DNA from: Syngnathus acus
Lineage: Eukaryota > Chordata > Actinopteri > Syngnathiformes > Syngnathidae
Length of the DNA stretch: 64,000 nucleotides
NCBI RefSeq assembly: GCF_901709675.1
Contig: NC_051092.1
Span: 7,440,991-7,504,990 of the forward strand
Reading direction: 5' to 3'
The notes beneath the pieces are model-generated. The model made no database searches and was not told where the DNA came from. It was given only the letters and a program-made list of their open reading frames with translations. This document shows, one piece after another, positions 23,918 to 34,758 of this stretch. The position numbers and the translations under genes were made by a program. Positions within the stretch are counted from its first letter, which is position 1; each line of letters starts with the position of its first letter.

Positions 23918-24245
23918 GTCTCCCGTCACTACCTCACAATCCGTACCTCTCAGTCCTCACTACTTTTTTCGGCACTGTTTGAAAACAGCCGAGCTGGGCT
24001 GCCTGCTCGCCCCCGGCCTCCCGCCCCCATCTCTTATTCCCCTCCCTGCCCAGGGCTCCTCTCACCATAGCTGCTATTTGGAAACAGAGGAGACGCTGAA
24101 CTAATATGGAAAACATTTGGAACAGATTCCGTGAGTGGCTCCAGTGCCACATATAGAGCAGGCGGCTCACAGAGGAGCAAAGGAAAAGGAGGGAAGGGCG
24201 GCAGAAAGTCTGTTCCAACATACTACTGTGCTGCCATGATCTCAA
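23918..24245 (-). promoter_or_regulatory. sspn: Probable sspn 5'UTR and promoter region
   Basis: GC-rich DNA immediately upstream of the sspn ATG, with pyrimidine-rich runs such as CCCCCGGCCTCCCGCCCCCA on the plus strand. No TATA box was identified. Assigned by position only; the transcription start is unknown. Confidence 0.4.
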
Positions 24246-24493
24246 ATATGCTCATTAAAGAAAGGAACGAGTATGTTGACAGGCGCGTGTTCATTCAGTA
24301 AAAACGTAATAGTTGAGAAGATTACACTTTTATTCTGTGAGTGGGTGATTGCATCCTTCTTTCCACCACATTGAAGAACCATACGCTCTGATAAAAACAA
24401 ATCACAACACTTTTGAGTCTATGTGAGGACTCTAAATTGGGTATGGTTGTGAATGTGAGTGTGAATGGTCCACTCCACCTATTACAAACTATT

Positions 24494-24718
24494 TGGGGTG
24501 AGCACATCTGCCTCAGAGTGATGAGGTCTGGGGTTCAAAATGTTGACTCTAGCCTTCCTGTGTGGAATTAGCATGTTCCCTGCGTGCTTGCTTGGTTTTC
24601 TCCCACATTCCAAAAACATGCATCTGAGGCAAATTGAAGATCATAAATTGTTCTTAACAGTATGAATGGTCGTTTGGCTTCAGCCTATTGTTAGCTGCAT
24701 CTTAGTCAGCTTGGATAG
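24494..24718 (+). repeat. tRNA-derived SINE copy interrupted by a solo LTR
   Basis: GTGAGCACATCTGCCTCAGA, GGGGTTCAAAA, CTGTGTGGAATTAGCATGTT and CATTCCAAAAACATGC align with the SINE at 47115-47470. The LTR at 24719-25069 follows directly. Confidence 0.7.
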
Positions 24719-25069
24719 TGTCACGTCTTGTCCCCAGCCGTGTTACTATGTGTCTCTGTCTTGGTTTCTGTCTGTGTGCTCGCCCTTCCCCTCCTGTGTG
24801 CCCATGATTAGTCTGATTATTCTCACCTTCTTCTTGTTACCTGTCATGTATATAAGTCCTGTCTGCCCCTCACGCCCCGTCGGATCATTGTGTGTTGTTG
24901 TCTTGATGTCGTTTGGTTCCTGGTGTCTTAATGGTTTCGCGTCCCTGTCGGTTAGTCCTTTTGTTATTTCGTTAAGTCATGTCAGTTTGCCGAGTCTATT
25001 AGTTTGTTTTGTTGAACAAACCCTGGTCCAAGCGGCATTTGGTCGCCCTGCTCCATCCGATCCGTGACA
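24719..25069. mobile_element. Solo LTR with 5-base target duplication
   Basis: A 351-base block beginning TGTCACG and ending CGTGACA, flanked on both sides by the identical five bases GATAG (24714-24718 and 25070-25074). It contains a TATATAAG box at 24849-24856 and lacks any coding region between two LTRs. These features fit a solo LTR left by recombination of an LTR retrotransposon, probably Ty3/gypsy-like; the family is not established from sequence alone. The TATA box suggests that transcription read left to right. Confidence 0.82.
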
Positions 25070-25129
25070 GATAGGTCCCATATCATCTGCAATCCAAGAC
25101 AAAAATGATTTTAATTTTAGACACGGTGA

Positions 25130-25212
25130 TAAGAAGAAAAGAACAACTACAACAACAAGTAGAAGAAGTAGAAGACGACGACAACAAAGAAGATGAAGTA
25201 GAACAAGAAGTA
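25130..25212. repeat. Imperfect trinucleotide-type simple repeat
   Basis: Purine-rich run with AGAAGA, ACAACA and GACGACGACAACAA blocks, next to the solo LTR. Confidence 0.7.
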
Positions 25213-25499
25213 AGTGCTCAATAAAGGAGTGTAATGCACATGTCTGGGCACACAACTGGGCTGCTGCCATGGTTACGATACACCGCATGAACAGGAGCAC
25301 ATGTCTAATATGTGAGCCCCAGACTCTCCATCTACATACTGTAGACTTTGTTAAAGACTCAGTTGTCTGTTCTGTGGGTAAAATGTAATAAATCATGCTT
25401 CTATTGGAAGCCACTGGTTTTTTTTGTCCATTAGTATTTGCTCACCTGCTTTGACTTGCATATAATGTTATGTGACAATCCGTTCCTAATCTACAGGTT

Positions 25500-25840
25500 T
25501 TAAATGGATGTCAGTCCACCAGGTCCATAAAGACAAAAAGGTTTGGTGTGGATGAACTTGACTGAGCTGAACAGAGTCCTTACCTCAACCCAATAAAACA
25601 CTTCTAGGATGAATTGGAGTGGAGATTGCGAGCCAGGCCTTCTCATCCATGTGTGATTTTACAAGAGTGCATCAGAAAGAATGGTGAGAAAAAAAAGGCC
25701 ATTAACTCAAACCTGCACATTGTGGAAAGTTTTTTTCAGCAGAGTCAGGGCTGTTTTAGCTACAAATGATGGGCGGACATCATGGTAAAACCAATGGATT
25801 AAGAATGGGAGTCATATAAACAAGCTAATATCCAACAGGA
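25500..25840 (+). mobile_element. Tc1-like transposase relic A
   Basis: GTTTGGTGTGGATGAACTTG, CCTCAACCCAATAAAACACT, GAATTGGAGTGGAGATTGCG and AGCCAGGCCTTCTCATCCA correspond to the C-terminal catalytic part of fish Tc1 transposases (DLNPIEHLWDELEWRLRARPS type). Stops and frameshifts interrupt it. Confidence 0.82.
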
Positions 25841-26182
25841 ATCTTTTTTCAGAACCTCACTGCTCTTGAGGAGATCTGCATGGAGGAATGGGCCAAAATA
25901 CCAGCAACGGTATGTGAAAATCTTGTGAAGACTCACAGAAAACCTTTGACCTCTGTCATTGCCAACAAAGAGTATATAACAAAGTATTAATATGAACTTT
26001 TGTTAATGACCAAATACTTATTTTCCACCATAATTCGCAAATAAATTCCTTATAGATCAGACAATGTGATTTTCCGGATTTTTTTTCCTTTTGACTCTTA
26101 TAGTTGAAGTACCTATGATGAAAATTACAGGCATCTCACCTTGCACAAATGGTGGCTGACTAAATACTTTTTTGCCCCACTG
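25841..26182 (+). mobile_element. Tc1-like relic B with 3' terminal repeat
   Basis: Codes [19 protein letters not shown] and [18 protein letters not shown], then a stop, the C-terminus of a second Tc1 family. It ends in GGTGGCTGACTAAATAC, TTTTTTGCCCCACTG and a TA at 26183-26184, the usual Tc1 terminus and target dinucleotide. The 5' part is missing, so it cannot be autonomous. Confidence 0.85.
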
Positions 26183-26184
26183 TA

Positions 26185-27060
26185 CAGCAGCTCATGTTTG
26201 TGTTTGGCTCCCTTCATTATAACTCATTAAATTCTTTAGGGATTTTAATGCAGATTGGGTTGTTACAAACATTAGACTAGACATGCAGCTATGATACAAG
26301 CCAAGTGCCATTATATAATTGGAGCTTTAACAAAGACCATCGCAGGACTCCCTCTTCAAAACCACACTAATATCAATGCCAGCCGCCACATGCTTGAATC
26401 GTACGTGCAAGTTTCAGGTTGAAATAACTTACTTTAATCTCCGTGACCATACATTGGCCAACGGCAGATCCAAGGGTGGTCTCAACCATTGAACCATTTC
26501 CCGAAATGCTTATTTCTTGGGTCTAATTTTAAATCCATCCTCTCATGTTGTCCTATTTGCTAGTTAGCGTGACGTTAACCTAAGCATTTGTGTCCCAGCT
26601 CATTCCGGCATCATCCAATAAGTGATCAAATTATCTTTGATGGTTGTTGGAACTGTGTTGCAGTGAAACTAACGAAAAAGGCAAGCTACACTGTGCCACA
26701 GCGTCTGAAGCCACAAGAGTGCAGAAAGAATGTAAACATGAAACTGTATGTTGTCACTGGCTACTTTTATGTCATCCTTCTTGCTACATTATAGGAAGCT
26801 GGATTTTTTTTTGTTTTTGTTATTTCATCAGAGAAATTATAAATCAGTTAACCCAATCGAACAAGTGAATTAATTACGACTGATTCACGCACAGCACTAC
26901 TAATAGCTCAGACAAATGCACAGTATGGCCTCTTTAAATACAGAGTCCAAGTGAGTACTTGTAATTTACAAAAGTACATCAGACATGAAAACAGCGACCG
27001 AGGAAATAAGTCATTTCCAGTTGTGGTGTTTTTTTGGGTGTGTTTTAAAATGTTAATTTT
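26185..27060. other. Intergenic DNA, no gene seen
   Basis: AT-rich stretch between the Tc1 relics and the bhlhe41 promoter. Only short ORFs without recognisable domains are present. Confidence 0.6.
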
Positions 27061-27079
27061 AAGTGGAAGAGATGTAGAA

Positions 27080-27585
27080 TTTAAATCACACGTGACCCGA
27101 CGACAACTCAATTGATTTAGAACTCATCAAGCATGTGCTCGTTTAGTTGTCGCATGAATCAAGTCTCAGAATGAGTTCAGCCTCCAGCTGTTGTCTCACC
27201 GGCTGTGGCTGCAGTAACACGCACGCAAGCGCGCGCACACACGCACGCACGGACACGGAGCAGGTTTTAGTGGACTTTGTGCCGTGAGAATACACGTGAG
27301 TGGGAAGCCGTTCCCTCGCTGAGTCGCGCGTGCGCTCTTGTTGGCCACAGCGGCAGATGGAAGGCGGCTTTGCGAAGTGGCCGCGGCATGAAGGGAGGGA
27401 GGGAGGGAGCGGGTGCTGGGGGGGGGGGGGCGGCGAGACACATCAGCCGCGGAGGGAGAAGTGGAGGTATCAGTGTTAGGCGGCGCAGCTCCAAGCAGAG
27501 GACACGCACACCGTGTGCACCATCAGCCGCGCGCTTTGTGGAATAACAAACATTTGTGGGCAAGAAAAGCTGCAGGACACACCTG
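27080..27585 (+). promoter_or_regulatory. bhlhe41: bhlhe41 promoter and 5'UTR, GC-rich
   Basis: CpG-rich segment directly upstream of the bhlhe41 start. It holds palindromic E-boxes CACGTG at 27089-27094 and 27293-27298, an alternating purine-pyrimidine run at about 27217-27252 and a G-run cluster at 27393-27433. In mammals DEC genes are driven by CLOCK:BMAL1 at such E-boxes and repressed by their own products; this is inferred here. The transcription start is not visible. Confidence 0.6.
27393..27433 (+). promoter_or_regulatory. G-quadruplex-prone cluster in bhlhe41 promoter
   Basis: Five or more runs of three or more G with one- to four-base loops (GGGAGGGAGGGAGGGAGCGGG pattern, then a run of 13 G). 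It fits the G-quadruplex rule; folding in the cell is inference. Confidence 0.55.
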
Positions 27586-27647
27586 ATGGATGAAAGAATA
27601 GCACATTTACAGGAAAGACACTTCATGGAGCGCGCAGACTTTCTGGG
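27586..27647 (+). CDS. bhlhe41: bhlhe41 exon 1
   Basis: ATG to phase 2 at donor gtgagc. Encodes MDERIAHLQERHFMERADFL, the DEC2 N-terminus. Confidence 0.94.
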
Positions 27648-30241
27648 GTGAGCGTGTTTTCTTTTTGCCAAGTCTTAAAAAACAAAAAAAAAACAATGTT
27701 TGACTCTTCCCACTTGTACTTTAGGGTGGACTACCCCTCTCTGTACATGTGCAAATCCAAAAGGGGAATAAAACGGGAGGATGGTGGCAAGGTGCGGAAA
27801 TAGAAACATTTTAAAACGTGTTTTCATGATTTAGATACCTTGTTGCAATGGCTATGACGTAACTTTGGAACCCACGTATCGCGTCTTGTTTTTTCCACAG
27901 GACGCTTATAAGTTACCACACCGTTTGATAGAGAAAAAGAGGAGGGACCGAATCAATGAATGTATCGGTCAACTGAAGGATCTGCTGCCGGAGCATTTAA
28001 AGCTGTCGGTAAGATCAACTTCTAAGAAGTTTAGGTTGCGTGGATAGGGAAAATGTATTTGAATATTAGACATCATGGACTTGTGTTTTGTGTCCACGCA
28101 CGCAGACGCTGGGCCATTTGGAGAAGGCGGTTGTCCTGGAATTAACCCTGAAACATTTAAACGCATTGACTGCAGTCACTGAGCAGCAGCACCAGAAGAT
28201 CATTGCTTTGCAAAACGGTAAGATCTACACGCTTCGCCAAGCCTAATCGATTGTGTACATAGGTGTGGTGATAAAGCACGCGCAGTGGAAAGAAACAAAT
28301 AATACTTGCACGCACGGGCGCCATTCCGAGTGCAGCAAACGCCGCACGTGCGCTGACACTTGTCGATCACGTGTTGTTGTCGTCTTTATTTTTTTCCAAA
28401 TAGAATTTTTGTGCGAAATTGCACTTTGCATCGAACTTAAAATTGGTATACATATTGATCTTGCCCCACGGTTGGACTCGATTTGACATTTGACAAAAAA
28501 TAAAAATAAAAAATACCCCAATTGTGTTTCAACGTGAAATTTGATGACTTTACTAGTGCATGCAGATAAATGGCAGCGATGGTGGGAATTCTAAAACGGC
28601 GAAAATATACATGTCGTGATGGAACGAAAAGTTTTTTTTCATTCCCTGGTGGTCTTTGGATTGGGAATGTCAACATGTATAACAGGATAAGAGTGGTCAT
28701 AAATACTGAACATAAAAAGAAGGCATTCACATGGCTTATTTTCTTCCTGTCAGACATGAAAGAAGACATTTTTGATTTATGGTGGTTCAAAAATATTGCA
28801 GGACTGGTATCCAAATATTGATATTTCAAATCCTACAAGTCTTCCCTGATAAGTCATCCCATAGGAGTCCGATGCACTTTCCACATTGTCTGCCATGTTT
28901 TCATACACTCCTGGAAAGATTCTTCCGGGATCATCTACAGCTCTGTCGTCGTAGCCATCATGTTGTCCGCCACATTTTCAAAAGGGAATTTTCTTGATGA
29001 CCCTCCTTGAGCTCAGATGTTCGGGGCATTGTGAGGTAGGCACATTGTCATGTCAACTCTTACTTCTTACGCAAATGCTGCTGGATCTCTTTTTGGATGT
29101 GCTGGCTGATCATCTGGGCCAGACTGAAGGGGAAAACTAGAAGTCTGGGTTTGAAATTTATGTTTTGTGGGCCTACATTTTTCAGACACACCTCAGGTGT
29201 TTTTATCCAAAAACAAGTGGTGGATAAAAAAACCCACCTTTTTTGGAGAAATATTATTTCAGAATTTGAAGCATACAGTACAATGCATGCATAGAAAGTC
29301 AAGAGCATTAGGGTTAAAACGTGATTATTTTTGTTTCAACAGGGGACCGGTCAATGAAGTCGTCCATTCACACCGATGCAGAAGCTTTCCACTCTGGTTT
29401 TCAAACGTGCGCCAAGGAAGTCCTCCAGTACCTGAGTCAGTTTGAGAACTGGACAGCGCACGAACAGAGCGGTGCCCAGCTGGTCCAGCACCTCCACAAG
29501 GCCCTGGCCAGGGTTCAATCCAGCACGCTCTTCCCCCCGCAGCAGCAGCAGCTCCCCGTCGGCGTCACACCGGATGGGCACAAAGCCGACAACCAGGCCA
29601 ACTGCGTCCCGGTCATCCAGAGGACCCAAGGCGGGGATCTGACCGAGAACGACACGGACACGGACAGTGGCTACGGGGGCGAGGGGGGCAAGGACAAAGA
29701 GTGTGAGCACAGCAACACCTTGCAGGCAGCCAAAGGTGTGAAAATCAAGCAGGAGTTTGGAGACGATCGCCCGGCCAAGAAACCAAAGATGAACTGGTCC
29801 GCAAATGGCTCGGGGGCTGCTGATATGGCGTTGATGAACTCGCTGATGGGATTAACCGGAGTGGGACAGCAGACACCAATTTGCATGCCTTTCTACTTCA
29901 TCAACCCATCAGCCGCTTCCTCGTACATGCCTCTTTTTGATAAAAGCAACATGGAAAAGGGCATGTACCCAGCGGCGGCCCTGGCCTCCCCCTTCCCGTG
30001 GCTGTACCCTGCACAAGCGTCCGCAGCTGCGGCCGTAGCGGCCGCTGCGGCCTTCCCGAGCTTGTCGGCGCAATTAGGCGCTTCATCTCCGTGCGAGGAC
30101 CCCCAAATCGACGGCAACACCCACGAGCCCGAGATGAGCTCACCCGAGGACGAATGTCCCACGAGTGACGAAGGTGACGACGATGAAGAGAGTGGGATTC
30201 AGCGGCCGCGTGACCAGTTGCCAGTCTGTCAAACCAGCTAA
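27586..30241 (+). CDS. bhlhe41: Class E basic helix-loop-helix protein 41 (DEC2), complete, five exons
   Basis: Transcriptional repressor of the circadian feedback loop that binds E-boxes and restrains CLOCK:BMAL1. Exons 27586-27647, 27725-27791, 27901-28008, 28106-28217 and 29343-30241 join in phase to 415 residues (human about 482). The bHLH domain is at about 44-101 (KLPHRLIEKKRRDRINECIG, then LPEHLKLSTLGHLEKAVVLE). The Orange domain is at about 129-165 (FHSGFQTCAKEVLQYLSQFE). The conserved ENDTDTDSGYGGE and a sumoylation-type VKIKQE follow, then an alanine-rich stretch and an acidic tail. Chosen over bhlhe40 because of MDERIAHLQERHFMERADF, the alanine-rich C-terminus and the synteny. The alanine tract is shorter than in mammals, which largely explains the shorter length. 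Confidence 0.97.
27725..27791 (+). CDS. bhlhe41: bhlhe41 exon 2
   Basis: Acceptor ctttag, donor gtgcgg. Completes a glycine codon and encodes VDYPSLYMCKSKRGIKRED, the linker before the basic region. Confidence 0.93.
27901..28008 (+). CDS. bhlhe41: bhlhe41 exon 3, basic region and helix 1
   Basis: 36 codons, phase 0, acceptor ccacag, donor gtaaga. Encodes the basic region KKRRDR and helix 1; the proline in the basic region (KLPHR) is the DEC-type feature. Confidence 0.97.
28106..28217 (+). CDS. bhlhe41: bhlhe41 exon 4, loop and helix 2
   Basis: Acceptor acgcag, donor gtaaga, ends in phase 1. Encodes TLGHLEKAVVLELTLKHLNA and a segment ending KIIALQN. Confidence 0.97.
28345..28373. promoter_or_regulatory. 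bhlhe41: Paired CACGTG E-boxes in bhlhe41 intron 4
   Basis: CACGTG at 28345-28350 and again at 28368-28373, separated by 17 bases, about 130 bases after exon 4. Possible sites for CLOCK:BMAL1 or for bhlhe41 itself; binding is not shown by sequence. Confidence 0.45.
29343..30241 (+). CDS. bhlhe41: bhlhe41 exon 5, Orange domain and C-terminus
   Basis: Acceptor ttcaacag, ends at TAA 30239-30241. One open exon of about 299 codons encodes the Orange domain, the repressor region, the alanine-rich run and an acidic tail (PTSDEGDDDEES). It is GC-rich compared with flanking DNA. Confidence 0.97.
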
Positions 30242-32460
30242 CTTGTCTGGATCGGATCACCTTCATCTTGGAGGCCATACACTCTCATATCAGATGCATT
30301 TGTTGTGTGAATGCTGAGAGTCAAGCACCCCTAACTTAATAGATAATAATATTATATTTATTATTCTTACAGTTTGCATGCTCTTCTGAGATCTCGGTCT
30401 TCTCACGAATTGCAAAAACACGCACAAAAAACCCAGACTAAGCACAAGTTGCACAGTCGCACAGTCCAAATAAAAAATTCCACCTCGTATCTCAAGATTT
30501 TGCAACAAAAATATCATTTTTAGATATGATGATACAAATACGTGTATCTTGTTTTACAATCCTACTTTATATTAATAATTGCAAATGTACCTGTGGCTAA
30601 AAAGCAAAGCACGACAAGTCTGTTGCCGCAATACACGTGTCGTCAATGAATGAGGCGATCATTGCCAAAAATCACTCAAATATTCACGCTGATTTGTTAA
30701 TTTCTTGTCCATTTCCTCTTCCTGATTCACAGTAATCAGTTTTCTCGTTGACAATCGCGCCATGTTGTTTAAAAAAAACAAAATGCCACTTCGATAAGAA
30801 CACCAGGGGTTGCAGTTGACCCATTGCAGCTCGCTGGTTGGGTGCACAAAGGTCAAGCGCCTAGTGTGCGGGCCAGTCGTAGTCAAAGAGCCCAGTCATA
30901 TTGCTCTGATGTCATCCCATAAGGGGCGTGCTTGCACAGTATGTTACACTGTGTTGCATTACTAGTTGCCAAATGTCGTTGCATCTCTCAGCATTCACAC
31001 AATTTGTAAGGTAATGGCAATTTCTGAGGATGTAATTGAATATCAATGATGTGGGTCTATGGAGTAGATTTTTGTGTATTATAGCTACCTTGATGGAACA
31101 CCTCTGACTGTGTGCCTTTTGCACTTATGCTAGATTAATTCATCTGAATGCTCATCGACAATGATTGGCAAAACTGTTGTGTTGCACTGCAGTTAGTTTT
31201 GTAACCGCTTTGATAAAATATTCTCAAATGGCAGCATTGATGTCAAATTTTGAGCACTACAAGTGCAAGTGCGTAATATCCCAGCTTATCTCTTTGGATG
31301 TAAGACGTTGCAAAGGACGTCTGACAAGGTTTGGAACATCTCGCTGCATCTGCTCAGACTGTAAATATTCAAACCCGGTTGAGAGTCGGGTAAGTCAAGA
31401 TGTAAATGTGCACTAGATGGCCTCGATGGCCACAATACCTCACTCCCAGCTTTTTGCGCGGGGTACTCTGAGAGACATTAAGGTTCCTCTTAAAACAAAT
31501 ATTGGATACACAAAAAAACTCACACAATCGCCATATAAAAATCAATCAAAGTGAATGACAGTTATATATTTTTTTCCCAGAGTCAGTCATGAGTAGGCTC
31601 ATTCAAGTCCTTAATTGCGACACTGGAGAAGCTTTTCCCTCCGCAGCGAGCTGCATAGCCAGCGTATTGTAGGTCCCCCAACTGAGGCATTTCTGCATTG
31701 AGATGCAGTGAGGCTCTTTACCTCCAGGAAGCAATGTAGGATAGCACCTTATAGATCTTTGATATTGAATGTACCTGTATTTTCCAAGCTGTTAACATTT
31801 GTAAGTAGGAACAGCGTTTCTCTTTGAGATGTAAAGTGCACTTTTTTTCTGCTTTTACCTCCAAATCCCAAAAAGTCATGGAAAGCCAATAAGTAATTGA
31901 CCTTTTGTGTTGTTGTCTTGAATCAAACATATGATTTCAAGACAAACCGGGATCAGACGTCATATTCGCAATGGAGTGGGAACTCTTGTCATCTGCCCAA
32001 TTTAGCCATTAGACTTTTTGATCATATATTGACCCCCACTACAATACGCTTCTGTTATACAGTTATGTAAAATGTTTTTCAATGAAAAAAAAAGCTGTGT
32101 TCACATGACTGTCATTTGAGAGCAATTCCTGCAACTTAAGTGACATTAAGCGTTTTAAGAAAGTTTCTCATGTGATTTACTTTGTATTTTGCAAACATGA
32201 TGTTGCTTTTGTAGTTTTCTTCAGCCTGGTTAGCCTCAAATTGGTCATCAACTGTTATAGAAAGTGGCATGTATGTCTGTAAATATTTTTTGTGAATGTA
32301 CTATAAAATGTCTGTCAATGATGTAGATGTCTATTCATTTTTTTTTTTTTAAGAAAAAAATATTTCCCTGAGCAGGTGTTGCACATTTTGTTGCTTTTCA
32401 CATTATGCTGTTATAAATTATTGCTGATGAATTGAAAAATAAATATCAAAACTCAACATT
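30242..32460 (+). other. bhlhe41: bhlhe41 3' untranslated region
   Basis: About 2.2 kb of non-coding DNA ending with AATAAA at 32438-32443, followed by a GT-rich stretch. The length is close to the mammalian BHLHE41 3'UTR. No ORF with a recognisable domain is present. Confidence 0.6.
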
Positions 32461-32585
32461 GGACTTTTTCTCTTCAATTGCAGAATGTCTGCTGTGCGTG
32501 ACGGCAATTTAACAGGTGGAAGGAAGCCGCAAATCCTGGAGGGGACTTGAAAGTTTGCAACTACAAGTAAGTCTATGTGTTGTCT

Positions 32586-32850
32586 TCAAGTCAAGTTTAT
32601 TTATATAGCCCTAAATCACAAACAAGTCTCAAAGGGCTTCACGTATACAAAAAGTTGACAATTCTGACCTCGGCAGACGCGTTGAGGAGGTGAAACACAG
32701 TCATGCAGCTCCAATCAAAATGACAGGTCATGCCTTAAGAATGTACATAAGCCCAGACTTTGATCCCAGATCATGTGAGAGAAGGATGATGAAAAACAAG
32801 GGGCCCAGCCCAGGGGCCACCTCTACCCTGATACTATAACATAATTTACA
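32586..32850 (+). repeat. Dispersed fish repeat, copy 1
   Basis: Starts TCAAGTCAAGTTTATTTATA, followed by TAGCCCTAAATCACAA and CTCAAAGGGCTTCA. The same sequence recurs at 53455-53595 in a kras intron. It separates the presumed bhlhe41 and rassf8 poly(A) sites. The element class is not resolved; the right border is approximate. Confidence 0.7.
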
Positions 32851-33040
32851 ACTCGAAAAATAGATTACCGTGGATCTTCTAGTGGTCAATAACATGGGGT
32901 CAACTGATTTTGTCAATAAATAAGTCCAATTAGTACCAAATTATGACATGTTTTTTGTACCCTCACATCACAGTGTAGCATAAATAGTTAAATTCAAAGA
33001 CGCGTCATTCACGTGAAAGGTTTCACCTTTGAGTAAATAT

Positions 33041-33056
33041 CTCCATCTAGTGGCCA
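33041..33056 (-). promoter_or_regulatory. CTCF-like motif (minus orientation)
   Basis: Read on the minus strand, TGGCCACTAGATGGAG fits the CTCF core CCACTAGATGG. It lies between the tail-to-tail ends of bhlhe41 and rassf8, a plausible boundary position. Occupancy cannot be judged from sequence. Confidence 0.4.
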
Positions 33057-33114
33057 ATTCGTGAAACACACTTGCACAACACAAATACTCAAAAAGGTAT
33101 AGCTATATATTTTT

Positions 33115-34636
33115 AAAACTTGTGTCAGACGGTTTTATTGAGTCATGCCATTATCTCATCAACAGTTACAACCGTACCTCTTTCAAGGCGGAATAAAAAA
33201 CAAACGTGGGTACAGTTGACATCTTGCAAATCTCAAGAGCATTGTAAACAGTGATCACAGCTACTTCATACATCTCATCACACAAATGCACACAAGTAGG
33301 TTTCCTTAAAGTAGAAATCCGTCCTTATTTATAAGTTGATACAAAACAAGTGTAATTTAAAAACAAGCATGTCATTTAAAAATAAATGTAAGATACGTAT
33401 ATGTTGGCTATCATGTTTCTTATGGAATTTGTGCAACGTGACAGATGCTAAGACTGCAAACATCAAGAAAATTCATTGTCCAAGTAAAGCATAAAGAATG
33501 TTATGAATGGGTTGAATATTAATATGGAATATTTTACAACAAATAAGTGGTGATAACAGTAACAATGTGGAGAACACTTGCAGACTTATCCAATCTCAAA
33601 TATTCCCTATTAACTATTGACAAGAACAACGTTACTGGTTGTTGCCATGTTATCAGGGCAGCAAACTCTAACCACCAAACTTATGTCTTCAATATTACCA
33701 CCGTAGCTTTATTTTCATCATTATCATCACCTACTACCCAGCGAATACATTAAGGCACTTTGCTGTGGTTAGCAGATGAGATACAATCTAACATGAACAC
33801 ATACGCACATTGTACATTAAAGAGCTGTAGCATGCCACAAGTGATTCACTGTACTATTGGTGCGTTTCATGTTCGGTATATGGCTATAAAAACATCACAA
33901 TCATGCGCTCAGAGCTGTTCATCTTTGGCCACAAGGCATAAAACATACAAGAACAAACGAATAAAAAGTTTTGGAGAACAAGTGACTTGATTTCATGTAG
34001 CCTATATCACTGCAAGAATAAGGACACTGCATTTATCATTGAGGGAATGCGCCACTTGATTAGCTAAAGAAAACATTTTAGATTTCAAAGAAAGACTTTT
34101 ATAGAAATAAACCTATTTATGCATAGTTTTAACAAGTAGGAGTTACAGTCAACTATATTATAATTGTTTTTCTTATATCCTTCATAGTTTAAGTCAGTCT
34201 GGCATCAGGTGGAATAAATGTGTTCATTGCATAACTACTAAATGGATATAATTTCATCAATTCACATTCATTCTATAAAGGCCAGTTTGGAATTATAGTA
34301 CCAGCAAGAAAGCAGTATAAAGCCTTCAGGCGCTACTAGAGTGAGTAAAACTATACATTACTTGGTTGTGTTTTAAAAGATGTCCAGGGCGGCCTGGGCG
34401 GTGGTTAGAAATGCTTCAAAGTGCATGCTTAACACAAGACCTTCTTTGTGTGCCAACAAATCCTTCACCAGCAAAGTTTTTACACTGTTCCTTCGCAAGT
34501 GGTTGCCTCGTTAGACGACACTGTACGGGTTTGTGTTTTTGAGGTATCCTGTGCAAAGTGATCCAATTGAAAAAGCTCCAAGGGGAAATGAACCATTGTG
34601 CTCTAGTCACCGGCAGCACATGAGTGTGGTGGCGCC
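33115..34636 (-). other. rassf8: rassf8 3' untranslated region
   Basis: Non-coding DNA after the rassf8 stop. The minus strand carries AATAAA at 33134-33139, a likely poly(A) signal giving a 3'UTR of about 1.5 kb. No other gene is seen. Confidence 0.5.
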
Positions 34637-34758
34637 TCAAACATAGATGCCCTCTGGGTTGAGGCCGGAGCTGAGAGGACTTTTTAAGACCCGGAGATGG
34701 CCGGACAACGGTTGCAGGGACACGGGACGCTTCAGGGAGCCGGTTAGTGGAACCAAAT
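34637..34758 (-). CDS. rassf8: rassf8 terminal coding exon
   Basis: Acceptor ttcag, stop TGA at 34637-34639. Encodes [20 protein letters not shown] and the conserved end [10 protein letters not shown]. Confidence 0.94.

Noticed and set aside
23918-23929. GTG-initiated extension of sspn by four codons
   Set aside because: An ATG at 23917 begins MGKKGS, matching the usual sarcospan start; a GTG start is not needed.
29351-29710. 119-codon ORF antisense to bhlhe41 exon 5
   Set aside because: Shadow of a GC-rich coding exon; no recognisable domain and no splice or start signals of its own.
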